A stretch of 64,000 nucleotides of DNA. Source: Bacillus bingmayongensis (lineage in GTDB: Bacteria; Bacillota; Bacilli; Bacillales; Bacillaceae_G). The stretch's first letter is position 1, and each line of letters begins with the position of its first letter. The stretch is from assembly GCF_000299035.1 (NCBI RefSeq), contig NZ_AKCS01000005.1:124001-188000 (forward strand), given 5' to 3'. Below are positions 1-8,588 of this stretch, one piece after another. Under the pieces are notes generated by a model, which was not told the origin of the DNA, did no database searches, and was given only the letters and a program-made list of their open reading frames with translations. Position numbers and translations under genes: made by a program.

Positions 1-256
1 TCCCAACTGGTAAACCACCATAAAGCGTACCAATTAAAAAAGGGATCTGTCTTAAGTCATGAACGCAATTTTCATCGATGTATATAGGGTATTTCATGCA
101 TAAAATCAGTGGTACACTGGTACATATAATAATAAGAATCTTTTTGTATTTTTTTAAAAACATTCCGTTATTATATATAAAATAAAAAACAAAGACGCTA
201 CTTAAAATATAAAGCAAATTATTTAATACGTTTTGATTGATATATATAAAATTCAT
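1..256 (-). CDS. Sensor histidine kinase with 5TMR_LYT sensor, N-terminal part
   Basis: The gene runs off the left edge, so only about 85 N-terminal residues are visible. The ATG at 256 is preceded by GAGG eight bases upstream. The fragment is very hydrophobic with at least two membrane segments, followed by DLRQIPFLIGTLYGG. That arginine-containing loop is the hallmark of the 5TM receptor (5TMR_LYT) sensor found in LytS and in KinB-like sporulation kinases. In Bacillus such a sensor normally sits in front of a HisKA/HATPase module, which would lie outside the window. The sensor domain is seen; the kinase part is inferred. Confidence 0.6.
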   Translation of the reverse strand, partial: MNFIYINQNVLNNLLYILSSVFVFYFIYNNGMFLKKYKKILIIICTSVPLILCMKYPIYIDENCVHDLRQIPFLIGTLYGGLPVG

Positions 257-357
257 CTAGCATGCCTCATTATTGTAGTTTTCAGTACTATAAGTATTAT
301 ACAGAAAAAATGTAACTTCTTCATGTATTAATTATTTTACTACAATGAGGAGGTTTG

Positions 358-1227
358 TTACTTTTTCATACTTAGTTTGTTACGAGTAGATGCCCATTCT
401 AAATAAAACTCTTTAACTGATGCATAACGCTGATTCCTATTTTTTTCTACCGCACGAGATACTACGTCATACAGTTCTTTTCCTGCTTCCCATTTAGCTC
501 CTCCTAAGAGTGCAAAAGCGATCGCTCCCATATTAAATACATTCGTTTTCCCATCAATTACTGCGCCTAATTCGAATTCCTCTGGTGACATAAATCGTGA
601 TGACCCCCAAAGTCTTCCCATTGTATTGATATAAGGTTTCTTTTTATATAAGTCGATATCACAAATCTTCATTGTATTTGTTTCAAAATCATATAAAATG
701 CTACCGTCATAAAAATCAATTGCTACATAATTTTTTCTTTCAACATGAACATGGAAAGAAAAAATATGATCTAGTGAAATAAGACGTTCTTCAACTGATA
801 ACTGTTTATAGCGATAAAATGGGGAATCTGGATTACTATATTTCGCTGGTGGTGGAAATGACCAATGTGAATGAAGGCAGTCCCCGTTAAACCAATTAAA
901 GATTGCCACATAGCCATTCGGTACTTCAAAATGGTCTACTAATTCAACTAAATGGTTATGTTTTAAGTCTTCATAAATTAACATAGCTTGTTTTAAATTC
1001 GCAATTGCATCAACTGGATCTCCTGTATACTCTATTGTCTTTGCCCCAGCAAATTTAACAAAACTTTTCTTTCCTTCCTTTTCAATACCAAAGCAAATAT
1101 TTCCTGAATCTTGTTGATCAAAAACTGCAAATACTTTACCAAGGTTTACAAGCCAACTGAAGTCTTGTTGTTCTTTTAATTGAAAAGTGACGTCATCTAA
1201 ATGAATTGTAATAGGAATTTCGTTCAT
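358..1227 (-). CDS. Serine/threonine protein kinase-like protein
   Basis: The 289-residue protein has a diverged protein-kinase fold. SFVKFAGA supplies the likely ATP-binding lysine, VAIDFYDGSILYD replaces the usual HRD catalytic loop, and KICDIDLY stands where DFG is expected. A C-terminal helical lobe follows. The start is placed at the internal Met (ATG at 1227) because AAGAGGTG sits just upstream; the longer reading to 1263 lacks such a site. The missing canonical HRD and DFG make the activity uncertain, so it may act on small molecules or be a pseudokinase. It is a single minus-strand gene with no obvious partner. Confidence 0.6.
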   Translation of the reverse strand: MNEIPITIHLDDVTFQLKEQQDFSWLVNLGKVFAVFDQQDSGNICFGIEKEGKKSFVKFAGAKTIEYTGDPVDAIANLKQAMLIYEDLKHNHLVELVDHFEVPNGYVAIFNWFNGDCLHSHWSFPPPAKYSNPDSPFYRYKQLSVEERLISLDHIFSFHVHVERKNYVAIDFYDGSILYDFETNTMKICDIDLYKKKPYINTMGRLWGSSRFMSPEEFELGAVIDGKTNVFNMGAIAFALLGGAKWEAGKELYDVVSRAVEKNRNQRYASVKEFYLEWASTRNKLSMKK

Positions 1228-1356
1228 TTTACACCTCTTATTTTGTATAATCAGATTAAACATTAATATATTCGAGGGAAATAATGAAAGTCCTGTTTCG
1301 ATTAGTTAAAAAAGATTGCTTATAAAGTTAGATACTGAGTATGAAAGGAGCAAAAG

Positions 1357-1884
1357 ATGGATAAAGAAATTATCATTGAACCATATAATTCAAATTGGCA
1401 TACGGAATTTATGAAAGAGAAAGAAAAATTTATCACATTACTAAAAAAGGAAATTTTAGCGATTAAACATATTGGAAGTACGTCAATAGAAGGTTTAGGT
1501 GCAAAGCCACTTATAGATATGATGATAGGTGTAGAAAATTTAAATGTAGTTAATCGGTGGATAGACCCACTTCAAACAATAGGGTATGAATATGTATTTC
1601 ATAAAGAATTCCCAAATAGGCGTTTTTTTAGAAAAGGGAAGTGGAGAGCGGGTACGCATCATTTACATGTCTATATGTATGAAAGTGAGGAATGGAATAA
1701 TAACCTGCTATTTCGTGAGTTTCTGAGAAAGAATGAGTGGGCTCGTGCAGAATATAGACAAGTAAAGCAGGACCTCGCTGCGAAATATCCATTTGATCGA
1801 GTTGCATATACAAAGGGAAAATCTCCATATATTGAAAAAATCATTTCATTAGCACAAGGGAAATTAGATGAAAGCGCTAATTAA
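1357..1884 (+). CDS. GrpB family protein (UPF0157)
   Basis: The 175-residue protein carries the GrpB/UPF0157 signature HIGSTSIEGLGAKPLIDMM near residues 38-56, which belongs to the nucleotidyltransferase fold. The EPYNSNW start and a C-terminal AYTKGKSPYIEKII are also typical of the family. The ATG is preceded by AAAGGAG. Function in Bacillus is not established; members resemble small-molecule nucleotidyltransferases. A second, diverged copy lies at 16255-16779, which is common in this group. Confidence 0.85.
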   Translation: MDKEIIIEPYNSNWHTEFMKEKEKFITLLKKEILAIKHIGSTSIEGLGAKPLIDMMIGVENLNVVNRWIDPLQTIGYEYVFHKEFPNRRFFRKGKWRAGTHHLHVYMYESEEWNNNLLFREFLRKNEWARAEYRQVKQDLAAKYPFDRVAYTKGKSPYIEKIISLAQGKLDESAN

Positions 1885-2054
1885 GTATAGTTTCTTCTCT
1901 TATTTAATGAAATGATACATTTTATAGAGTGACCTGATAACTGGATAGGAATATAGCTGATGTATTAATATGTTGTTAAAAATCTTATCTCTAAGTAAGA
2001 GATTCCCGTGAACACGTTAGTTAGCAGGAATCTCTACTTCCAAATGGGGATAGT

Positions 2055-2378
2055 TCAAGGGTTTGTATACCTCATCCATCCACTCTCCGATCGTTTCGCT
2101 TTATACTTACCGTAAGACAAAAGTTTCATTGCTGAACGAATAGCTGCGTGAAAAATTAAACTTATCTTCCATTCTTCCTCCATTTCATTAGGATAGGACG
2201 TGGACTCGTAAACATAATAGGCAGCCATGATGCACGGGATTACTTGCTCCGGCTCAAATTCATATGCAGCTACATCATCAATAATCAAATCAATGATGCA
2301 GTGGTTCCCATCTTTAACTTTTTTCTGGAGTAACTTTTTTACCGCTTCTGGTACTAATTCTAATACCTCGTCTTTCAT
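2055..2378 (-). CDS. Conserved hypothetical protein, 107 aa
   Basis: The start is set at the internal ATG (2378) because AGGTGA lies upstream; the longer frame to 2441 has no such site. The protein is acidic and helical, beginning MKDEVLELVPEAVKKLLQK and containing VIPCIMAAYYVYEST, and it ends in a basic tail. No signal peptide or membrane segment is visible. I do not recognise the family and no function can be assigned. It is monocistronic and converges with the GrpB gene. Confidence 0.5.
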   Translation of the reverse strand: MKDEVLELVPEAVKKLLQKKVKDGNHCIIDLIIDDVAAYEFEPEQVIPCIMAAYYVYESTSYPNEMEEEWKISLIFHAAIRSAMKLLSYGKYKAKRSESGWMRYTNP

Positions 2379-2708
2379 AACAATCACCTCATTCTTTATC
2401 ATGTCCAAACAGCTTGGAAAAATATGAACGTCTTGTATCAAATTGGGTGAAATTTGAATCTTAATTTCGCAGGTTGAATAGAAGCTTAAACATAACGTGT
2501 AAGCTTCTTGAATTCATTTTATTACTGTTTTCTAATAATAATCGCTTCTTCCATCAATAATGGATACTCGAGTAGTAACGCCGATGGAAGAGGGGAATAA
2601 TCATACAGAATCAGAGGTAGCAAGTATTCTTGATGGGCCACCGAAAAGAGAATGCCACTTACTTGTTATTTATTAGTAAATGATATCAGTAAAAATTATT
2701 AAAAATGA
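2379..2708. other. Intergenic stretch with a possible gene remnant
   Basis: No convincing gene is present. A 38-codon plus-strand reading frame at 2560-2676 (beginning MDTRVVTPMEEGNNH, ending LLVIY) has no ribosome binding site and is probably a relic or noise. Confidence 0.3.
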
Positions 2709-2741
2709 AAAAAGCCCTGAAAAAAATCCAGGGCTTTTTTC
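2709..2741 (-). terminator. Intrinsic terminator for the 51-aa gene
   Basis: AAAAAAGCCCTG and CAGGGCTTTTTT form a GC-topped hairpin with a T-run on the minus strand, directly after the stop codon of the small minus-strand gene. Confidence 0.75.
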
Positions 2742-2895
2742 ATTTTTTCTTCGGTCTTTCAGCACGAATAACAGCGTCATTCGTTGGTGTGTTAGGTACA
2801 AAATTGCCATGGCTGTCGATACTGTGCGCTTCTTTATCGTATTGTCCGTTAGCATTACGCTTCTTTGTTGTAAACGGGTTTTGATTGTGTCCCAT
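2740..2895 (-). CDS. Small hydrophilic protein, 51 aa
   Basis: The ATG at 2895 follows a perfect GGAGGTGA. The product starts MGHNQNPFTTKKRNANGQYD and is rich in Asn, Lys and Asp, with no hydrophobic segment. Such short, polar, unstructured proteins are frequent in spore-formers and some are spore constituents, but that role is only an inference here. A much longer frame upstream to 3459 is open by chance and lacks a start signal. Confidence 0.6.
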   Translation of the reverse strand: MGHNQNPFTTKKRNANGQYDKEAHSIDSHGNFVPNTPTNDAVIRAERPKKK

Positions 2896-3175
2896 GATTG
2901 TCACCTCCAATAAGCGTAGTATGCGCCAACAAGAACGTGTTTTGTCAAAAAGAAAGTTCACAAAAAGTGGAAAAGTGGTTGTAAACATCATCGATTCATA
3001 GTGCATTAGACTAAAAAGATTAAAACGATGAACAAAACATACACTTTTTGTATCCCTTAAAGAAATGAATAAATTTTTTATAAAATAATATGAGACTACA
3101 CTTACGAAGTAATCTGTATTAAATAGTTCCTTTTGTACAAAATAGGTACGAATCTTAATAAGAGGAGGATAATTT

Positions 3176-3301
3176 ATGACTAATCGAAATGATAATCGAA
3201 AACGCAAAAACAAATATCCGAATAACCTAAAAAACGATACTGAATTCTCAAAAGATGTAAACATTAGAAGTGAAGTAACCAAAAAAGATTTAAATAAATA
3301 A
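3176..3301 (+). CDS. Small basic hydrophilic protein, 41 aa
   Basis: The ATG is preceded by AAGAGGAGGA. The product starts MTNRNDNRKRKNKYPNN and is highly charged and Asn/Lys rich, without membrane segments. It is diverged from and similar in style to the 51-residue neighbour and to the 47-residue product at 23030. Function is unknown; a spore-associated role is possible. A strong terminator follows at 3375. Confidence 0.5.
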   Translation: MTNRNDNRKRKNKYPNNLKNDTEFSKDVNIRSEVTKKDLNK

Positions 3302-3374
3302 TGTTTAAATTGAGAATATAATTGAGAGTAATTATAGAAATTAACACAGTATTTAATTAGTCCTGAGCATAGAG

Positions 3375-3427
3375 AAAAAGAAAAGATGTGCAAGCTGACG
3401 TGAGCTTGTACATCTTTTCTTTTTTTG
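3375..3427 (+). terminator. Intrinsic terminator
   Basis: AAAAGATGTGCAAGCT pairs with AGCTTGTACATCTTTT around a short loop, followed by a long T-run. It closes the 41-aa gene. The A-run on the left means it could also work on the minus strand. Confidence 0.7.
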
Positions 3428-3680
3428 ATTAATCTAGTCATAAGGGTTTCTTGATTCAAATTCTACACCATTGCTATTTCAAATTTCATTTACCGTATTT
3501 TTACAATAAAAATAAATTATGTATTTATTCCACATGGTTGCCATCATTGAATTAGAAATAACTAATATATTGCAAACGATTCTAATTCAAAAGAGTATGC
3601 ATGAAAAAGTTGTAGTATGGAATTATATTGCATAAAGGGTTTATAAAACATTATTGAACAAAAGAATGGGGAATTTTATC

Positions 3681-4526
3681 ATGAAACTAACACCAGAACA
3701 ACGGATTCAATTACATGGATTTAATAACCTCACAAAATCATTAAGTTTTAACATGTATGATATTTGCTATACAAAAACAAAAGAAGAACGAGAAGCTTAT
3801 ATAGAATACATAGATGAACAATATAATGCAGACAGACTAACCAAGATTTTGAAAAATGTCTCGGACATTATAGGAGCACATGTACTAAATATTGCTAAAC
3901 AAGACTATGTACCACAAGGGGCAAGCGTAACTATATTAGTATCAGAAGGCCCGGTGGTAGAAGTGCCAACGGAATCATTCACTGAATCTCCTGGACCTCT
4001 TCCTGATTCGGTTGTCATGCAGTTAGATAAAAGTCATATAACGGTTCATACCTATCCTGAATATCATCCAGATGAGGGAATCAGCACTTTTAGAGCAGAT
4101 ATTGATGTAGCTACATGCGGTGAAATCTCACCTCTTAAGGCATTAAATTATCTTATCCATTCATTTGATACAGATATTATGACAATCGATTACCGTGTTC
4201 GGGGATTTACAAGAGATATAACAGGTAACAAATTATTTATTGATCACGAAATAAGTTCCATCCAAAATTACATTCCAAATAACGTGAAAAATCTCTATGA
4301 TATGATTGATGTTAATGTCTATCAAGAGCATATCTTTCATACAAAATGTAAACTAAAAGAATTTGACTTAAACAATTATCTATTTGGATATACACAAGAA
4401 AAATTATCCGTAAAAGAACAAGAGGAAATTACAAAAAAATTAAAAACAGAAATGGATGAAATATTTTACGGTAAAAACATGAATCATGGATTAATTGAAG
4501 AGGATTTGGACGATAATTCTTTTTGA
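3681..4526 (+). CDS. speD: S-adenosylmethionine decarboxylase proenzyme, E. coli type
   Basis: This pyruvoyl enzyme makes decarboxylated SAM for spermidine synthesis. The 281-residue sequence follows the long E. coli SpeD class: [13 protein letters not shown] at the start, [12 protein letters not shown] with the serine at which the proenzyme self-cleaves into beta and alpha chains, [18 protein letters not shown] with the catalytic cysteine, and [10 protein letters not shown]. The start is placed at the ATG at 3681 (GGGG upstream) rather than the in-frame TTG at 3654. The usual Bacillus SpeD is the short class of about 126 residues, so this is probably a second decarboxylase. No speE is adjacent. 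A terminator follows. Confidence 0.93.
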   Translation: MKLTPEQRIQLHGFNNLTKSLSFNMYDICYTKTKEEREAYIEYIDEQYNADRLTKILKNVSDIIGAHVLNIAKQDYVPQGASVTILVSEGPVVEVPTESFTESPGPLPDSVVMQLDKSHITVHTYPEYHPDEGISTFRADIDVATCGEISPLKALNYLIHSFDTDIMTIDYRVRGFTRDITGNKLFIDHEISSIQNYIPNNVKNLYDMIDVNVYQEHIFHTKCKLKEFDLNNYLFGYTQEKLSVKEQEEITKKLKTEMDEIFYGKNMNHGLIEEDLDDNSF

Positions 4527-4575
4527 AGAACTACAAATAATTCATAAGCAGATTTAGCGATTGATTAGGGAAATA

Positions 4576-4630
4576 CCAATAGAAAAATCCTTGCTAGTAC
4601 ATGAAACATAGCGAAGGCTTTTTCTATTGG
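4576..4630 (+). terminator. Terminator after speD
   Basis: CCAATAGAAAAATCCTTGCTA pairs imperfectly with TAGCGAAGGCTTTTTCTATTGG, with a T-rich 3' arm. Confidence 0.55.
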
Positions 4631-4743
4631 TTAACTTTTGAAAGAAAAGATGAATGTAAAAAATGTTTTAAAGGTATATCCATTTTTATTTACATAATTT
4701 TCGTTATTCGTAGTAAATCTTTGAAACTCTAAAATATAAACAC

Positions 4744-5181
4744 TTATTTTCCAGCATATACTTTGGGACAATCAGAACTCGTTGGTTGATAGAAACAATG
4801 TTCTTTGTATTGTCCTGCTAATGTCTGATTCCACCAAACAGGCGGACAATTTCCTGTGGGATTAAAAAACCAAAGAGAATTGGTTGCGGGATGTCCTCTC
4901 CAGTATTCCAGACATTTTCTTGCCAGCTCTTTATCAACTTCTCTTGCACGTTGATAAAAATATCCTTTTGTCACAGCTTCGAATGAATAACTTCCGCCTT
5001 GTTGTTGGTACACCATTTGTTGAATATTTGTAATTCCTTTAAAGTCTAGACAATTGCACATCACTCTGTTCACACCTACATTTCCAACATCCAGCATCCC
5101 TTGTTGTCCTTCTCCTTCTGCTTCCGCTCTCATTAGACGAGCTAACAAGTCCACATCAGTTTCTGTGTAAGCAATTCTCAT
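4744..5181 (-). CDS. cwlJ: Spore cortex-lytic cell wall hydrolase, CwlJ type
   Basis: The 145-residue protein consists of a single SleB/CwlJ hydrolase domain: DVDLLARLMRAEAEGEGQQG at the start with the conserved glutamates, GNVGVNRV, FEAVTKGYFYQRAR and a C-terminal SHCFYQP-like KEHCFYQPTSSDCP. It has no signal peptide, as in CwlJ, which is made in the mother cell and sits in the coat to degrade cortex during germination. The ATG at 5181 follows GGAGG. The usual partner gerQ is not adjacent, which fits the second, monocistronic CwlJ copy known in the B. cereus group. Confidence 0.88.
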   Translation of the reverse strand: MRIAYTETDVDLLARLMRAEAEGEGQQGMLDVGNVGVNRVMCNCLDFKGITNIQQMVYQQQGGSYSFEAVTKGYFYQRAREVDKELARKCLEYWRGHPATNSLWFFNPTGNCPPVWWNQTLAGQYKEHCFYQPTSSDCPKVYAGK

Positions 5182-5498
5182 TAATATTCCTCCATTCTCT
5201 TTACAAATATATGTAAAGAGAATTAAAAACACGAATTTAAAGTTCACGCAAATAGGCAATTTCACGCACCGTATTTATAAGAGAATAAAATAATTTAAAC
5301 CGCTAAGCCAATATAAATATCTATTTTCCGTAAATACCACATTTTTTATTCTAATAGTTGCTAAAAAAAAAGTTGAAACTGAAAAATTAAAACATTTATT
5401 TGAAGAAGCAATCACTATATTTTTGCTATTTATTTCTAAAAAGAATTCTTAATTCATTCTCGTTTTTTATTTCGTTTTCATAAAGGGAAATATAAATC
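5182..5498. other. Intergenic region, divergent promoters likely
   Basis: AT-rich DNA between the divergently transcribed cwlJ and the GDSL remnant. I see no gene, hairpin or repeat that stands out. Confidence 0.4.
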
Positions 5499-5513
5499 AT
5501 GGAGGAGAAAGGA

Positions 5514-5925
5514 ATGAAAATAGCGTTATTTGGAGACAGCTTAACTGAGGGAAGACCAGGCATTTCCTTTTGCAAAATATTAAGAGGTCAATTTCCAAAC
5601 GATACGTTTTATAACTTAGGAAAACCTGGAGAAACAGTAACAAGTTTATATAATCGAATCAAACAGTGTAAAGATGCAACCAGCGGTATCAAACCAAGAA
5701 GGGTTTACTGAACAATATCAAAAAGTTCTTGAAAAGATTCTTAATAGGTCAAAAAAAGTAGTTGTAGTATCACCTAAAAACATATGAACTAGGAAAAGCT
5801 ATTTGTTCATTGTCTCAAGAATATAAAAACGTATATTATCTTGATTTACACAAAGAATTTACAGAAACACTTGCAAATCGGAATAGCTCTGAATATGTTA
5901 CAACAAAACCAATTAGAGTAATTGC
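5514..5925 (+). pseudogene. GDSL/SGNH esterase remnant with frameshifts and deletion
   Basis: A good start (GGAGGAGAAAGG then ATG) opens MKIALFGDSLTEGRPGISF, the block I motif of SGNH lipases with nucleophile Ser. The frame ends at 5711, but the next frame continues the family sequence (QPAVSNQEGFTEQYQKVLEK then VVVVSP). A third frame carries LGKAICSLSQEYKNVYYLDL and SSEYVTTKPIRVI. Blocks II and III and the C-terminal Asp-His pair are missing. At least two frameshifts and one internal deletion are therefore needed, so it is not functional. It joins a foreign SDR fragment in frame. Confidence 0.8.
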
Positions 5926-6235
5926 GGAAACGTATGGTATTAAGGTGAGTGTATTATGTCCAACCTTTGTGGATACTCCCATATTCCAAAAAGCAGAAGC
6001 AATTAACATGGCTAGGGCACTCATTATGGAACAATTAAAAGTGAATAAGCCAATAACAGCAGAGAAGTTTGCAAAAATTGCCCTTAAAGGTATAGAGCGA
6101 AATCAATTGATTATTTGTCCAATGCCTTTAAGAAAAACAATCGATATATGTTTTACACTCTTTCCGTTTCTTCATAAAAAACTAATGCGTTTTGTTTGTT
6201 GTATTGCTCGTAAAGCAAAAATGAAAATGGAATAA
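5926..6235 (+). pseudogene. C-terminal fragment of a short-chain dehydrogenase
   Basis: After IRVI the reading frame switches to the C-terminal third of a classical SDR: ETYGIKVSVLCPTFVDTPIF (the VxPGxVxTP region after the catalytic Tyr-Lys), then an alpha-helical tail ending in basic residues. The Rossmann fold and active site are absent. The fragment is fused in frame to the GDSL remnant without its own start, which indicates a deletion that joined two neighbouring genes. Confidence 0.75.
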
Positions 6236-6261
6236 ATAATTTGATTATTTTTACTTTTCGA

Positions 6262-6290
6262 TTTACAATATCAAGCACCTGTGATAATAT
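6262..6290 (+). promoter_or_regulatory. Likely sigma-A promoter of the T-box leader
   Basis: TTTACA at 6262-6267 and TAATAT at 6285-6290 are 17 bases apart. This would start transcription about ten bases before T-box stem I. Confidence 0.5.
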
Positions 6291-6307
6291 GTTAAAAAAT
6301 TACATGC

Positions 6308-6585
6308 GATGAAGAGAAGAGTAAATAAAATAAATTCTTCACAGAGAGCTCCATTAGCTGAAAAGGAGCAAGAATTTTTTATTGAACCAAGCCTCTGAGC
6401 ATCACACAGGAACCTAAAAAAGGGGATGGTGTGACGGGAGCTCCCGTTATAGAGCTAAGGTATAAGCATTTTTGAAATGTCGTACCTGATAAGATTAATA
6501 TGGTGACATATTAATAAACTGGGGTGGCACCGCGATGATAAATCTCGCCCCCAAGACTTTAACGTCTTGGGGGTGGGATTTTTTT
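6308..6585 (+). promoter_or_regulatory. T-box riboswitch upstream of an MFS transporter
   Basis: T-box leaders bind uncharged tRNA and switch a terminator to an antiterminator. Stem I is closed by GATG (6308) and CATC (6400), and AGTA of the loop-E motif is at 6320. The T-box core TGGGGTGGCACCGCG is at 6519-6534. The terminator stem CCCCCAAGAC / GTCTTGGGGG lies at 6548-6573, followed by a T-run to 6585. The specifier lies in GAACCAAGC at 6384-6392. CCA (Pro, 6387) and CAA (Gln, 6388) are both possible registers. The TGGC bulge calls for a tRNA with discriminator G, which by recall fits tRNA-Gln better than tRNA-Pro. The element is certain; the amino acid is not. Confidence 0.93.
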
Positions 6586-6637
6586 ATTGGACAAAATTAA
6601 AACGACTAAAAAAATTTATTAGAAGAGAGATAATAAA

Positions 6638-7882
6638 ATGAAAAAAACATTAGAATCATGGAAATATCCAACACTTTTATTGTCTGGAATCGGCATTGCG
6701 AATCTTGGTGCATGGATCTATTTAATCGCACTGAATATTGTTATTTATAACATGGGAGGTTCACCTTTAGCGGTAGCTACATTATACGTTATTAGGCCAT
6801 TGGCTACGTTATTTACAAATGCATGGACGGGCAGCATAATAGATCGTTTAAATAAACGTAAATTAATGATTCATCTTGATATATATCGTGCATTATTCAT
6901 TGCTGTTATACCCTTACTTCCATCTATTTGGCTCATTTATGTGATAGTTTTCTTTATCAGTATGGCTAGCGCAATATATGAGCCAACAGCTATGACATAT
7001 ATGACAAAATTGATTCCATCAGAGCAAAGGCAACGCTTTAATTCACTTCGTAGTTTAATAGGGTCTGGAGCATCTCTCATTGGACCTGCAATAGCGGGGA
7101 TGCTTTTAATGACCAGCACACCAGGATTTGCTATATATATGAATGCTATCGCTGTATTTGTATCAGGATTAATTACATTACTTATGCCTAACATTGAGAA
7201 AGAAAACTTTTTTGATGCATCCAATAGTAAATTGTCTCTTACATTATTAAAAAAAGATTGGAATACTGTTTTAAACTTTAGTAGGCGATACGTATACATT
7301 GTATTAATCTACTTTTTATTTCATGGAATGATGGTATTAGTCGCCGCGATGGATTCGCTTGAATTATCTTTTTCTAAAGAAATTCTTTCATTATCAGATA
7401 GTCAATATGGATTTCTAGTAAGTATTGCTGGTATTGGCTTTATTGTCGGAGCCCTAGTAAACACCATTTTCACAAAGAAATTAGCTACTTCATTTTTAAT
7501 TGGTACAGGGTCATTATTCATCTCAGTTGGATATATGGTTTATGCTTTCTCAAATCATTTTTTTATGGCAGCTATCGGTTTCTTTATCCTATCCTTTTCT
7601 ATGGCTTTTGCAAATACAGGATTTTATACATTTTATCAAAACAATGTACCTGTAAATATGATGGGGAGAGTGGGGAGTATGTATGAATTACTTATAGCAA
7701 TCCTCTCCATTCTTATAACCATTGTTTTTGGCATTGCTACAAAATTCATTTCCATTCAAGTGATAGTGATTGCTGGTGCATTTATAATGCTATTCATAAC
7801 AATTGTTTTATGTGTATTAAATTTATTACCATCAAAGACAAAATTTTATTCGTCTCATCCATTAAGTTCTAAAGAAATTTGA
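6638..7882 (+). CDS. MFS transporter under T-box control
   Basis: The 414-residue membrane protein has about twelve hydrophobic segments and the MFS loop 2-3 signature in the form GSIIDRLNKRKLM (around residues 68-80). It resembles the MFS_3/DHA3 exporter group that includes macrolide and siderophore efflux proteins. The ATG is preceded by AGAGAGAT. It is the only gene behind the T-box, so its transcription should rise when one tRNA is uncharged. Two readings fit: an amino acid (or analogue) transporter, or an efflux pump for an inhibitor of an aminoacyl-tRNA synthetase. The substrate cannot be read from sequence. Confidence 0.85.
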   Translation: MKKTLESWKYPTLLLSGIGIANLGAWIYLIALNIVIYNMGGSPLAVATLYVIRPLATLFTNAWTGSIIDRLNKRKLMIHLDIYRALFIAVIPLLPSIWLIYVIVFFISMASAIYEPTAMTYMTKLIPSEQRQRFNSLRSLIGSGASLIGPAIAGMLLMTSTPGFAIYMNAIAVFVSGLITLLMPNIEKENFFDASNSKLSLTLLKKDWNTVLNFSRRYVYIVLIYFLFHGMMVLVAAMDSLELSFSKEILSLSDSQYGFLVSIAGIGFIVGALVNTIFTKKLATSFLIGTGSLFISVGYMVYAFSNHFFMAAIGFFILSFSMAFANTGFYTFYQNNVPVNMMGRVGSMYELLIAILSILITIVFGIATKFISIQVIVIAGAFIMLFITIVLCVLNLLPSKTKFYSSHPLSSKEI

Positions 7883-7954
7883 AATAGAGAGAGTTATCGT
7901 TTAAATATTGAAGGTATTAAGGAAAAAAATCACTTAAAAACGAGGAATGATATC

Positions 7955-8074
7955 ATGCTAAAAATGAAGAAAGAAATTGATAAGGCTATAAAAGAAATCA
8001 CTGACAAGGTAGAGTTTTCAGGGGTTGTATTAATGAAAGATGAGAATGATGAAAAGGTTAGAAAAAATTTTTAA
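7955..8074 (+). pseudogene. N-terminal stub of a beta-lactamase-type serine hydrolase
   Basis: A 39-codon frame reads MLKMKKEIDKAIKEITD, then VEFSGVVLMKDENDE, which matches the start of class-C beta-lactamase-like serine hydrolases. It stops before the SxxK motif. GAGGAATG lies upstream. The rest of the gene is missing, and the following 500 bases contain only hints of other relics. Confidence 0.55.
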
Positions 8075-8588
8075 CATATTATAGCTATTTAGGATGGATT
8101 TTATGGAAGTTCGATCATACAGACTAGAAGCTAATAAATACTGGCTAGTTAGTATGTATCTAAATTCTCTAAGGTTTGAATGCTTCTATATCAGGAAATT
8201 TGAAATATAAATCATAGAAATATAAAAAGACGTGCTAATCTAAAAGTACGCCTTTTTATATTCGATTTTTTAAATTGTTTTATAAGAATAGATGCGTAGT
8301 TGAGCAATTTAACACTTGTAATAAAAATAATAGAAATTTTCTCGTTTAAAATTAATTTTATTATTGATATTCTGAATATTAAAATGTAATATAGAAAAGC
8401 ATGTGTATTAAAATGATTATTTTAGATAAAAGAAGTGTATCTAATTGATTATGGGCAATGTTTTAACGATTATACATATGAATCTTAAAGTTTATCTAAA
8501 TGTAAAATATGAAAATAAACTTACTAGAGTTTAAAATAATCAACAATGCATACAGTTTCACTGTAAAAGTTATATGGAGGTTTCAGGA
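8075..8588. other. Intergenic region with relics and a hairpin
   Basis: A short frame near 8087 (YLGWILWKFDHTD) looks like the tail of a lost membrane protein. A terminator-like hairpin AAAAAGACGTGCT / AGTACGCCTTTTT occupies 8223-8259. The rest is very AT-rich promoter-type DNA before the YrrS-like gene. Confidence 0.4.

Noticed and set aside
2896-3459. Long minus-strand open frame extending the 51-aa gene upstream to 239 codons
   Set aside because: The perfect GGAGGTGA and ATG sit at 2895; the upstream part is AT-rich, low-complexity and overlaps the supported 41-aa gene on the other strand.
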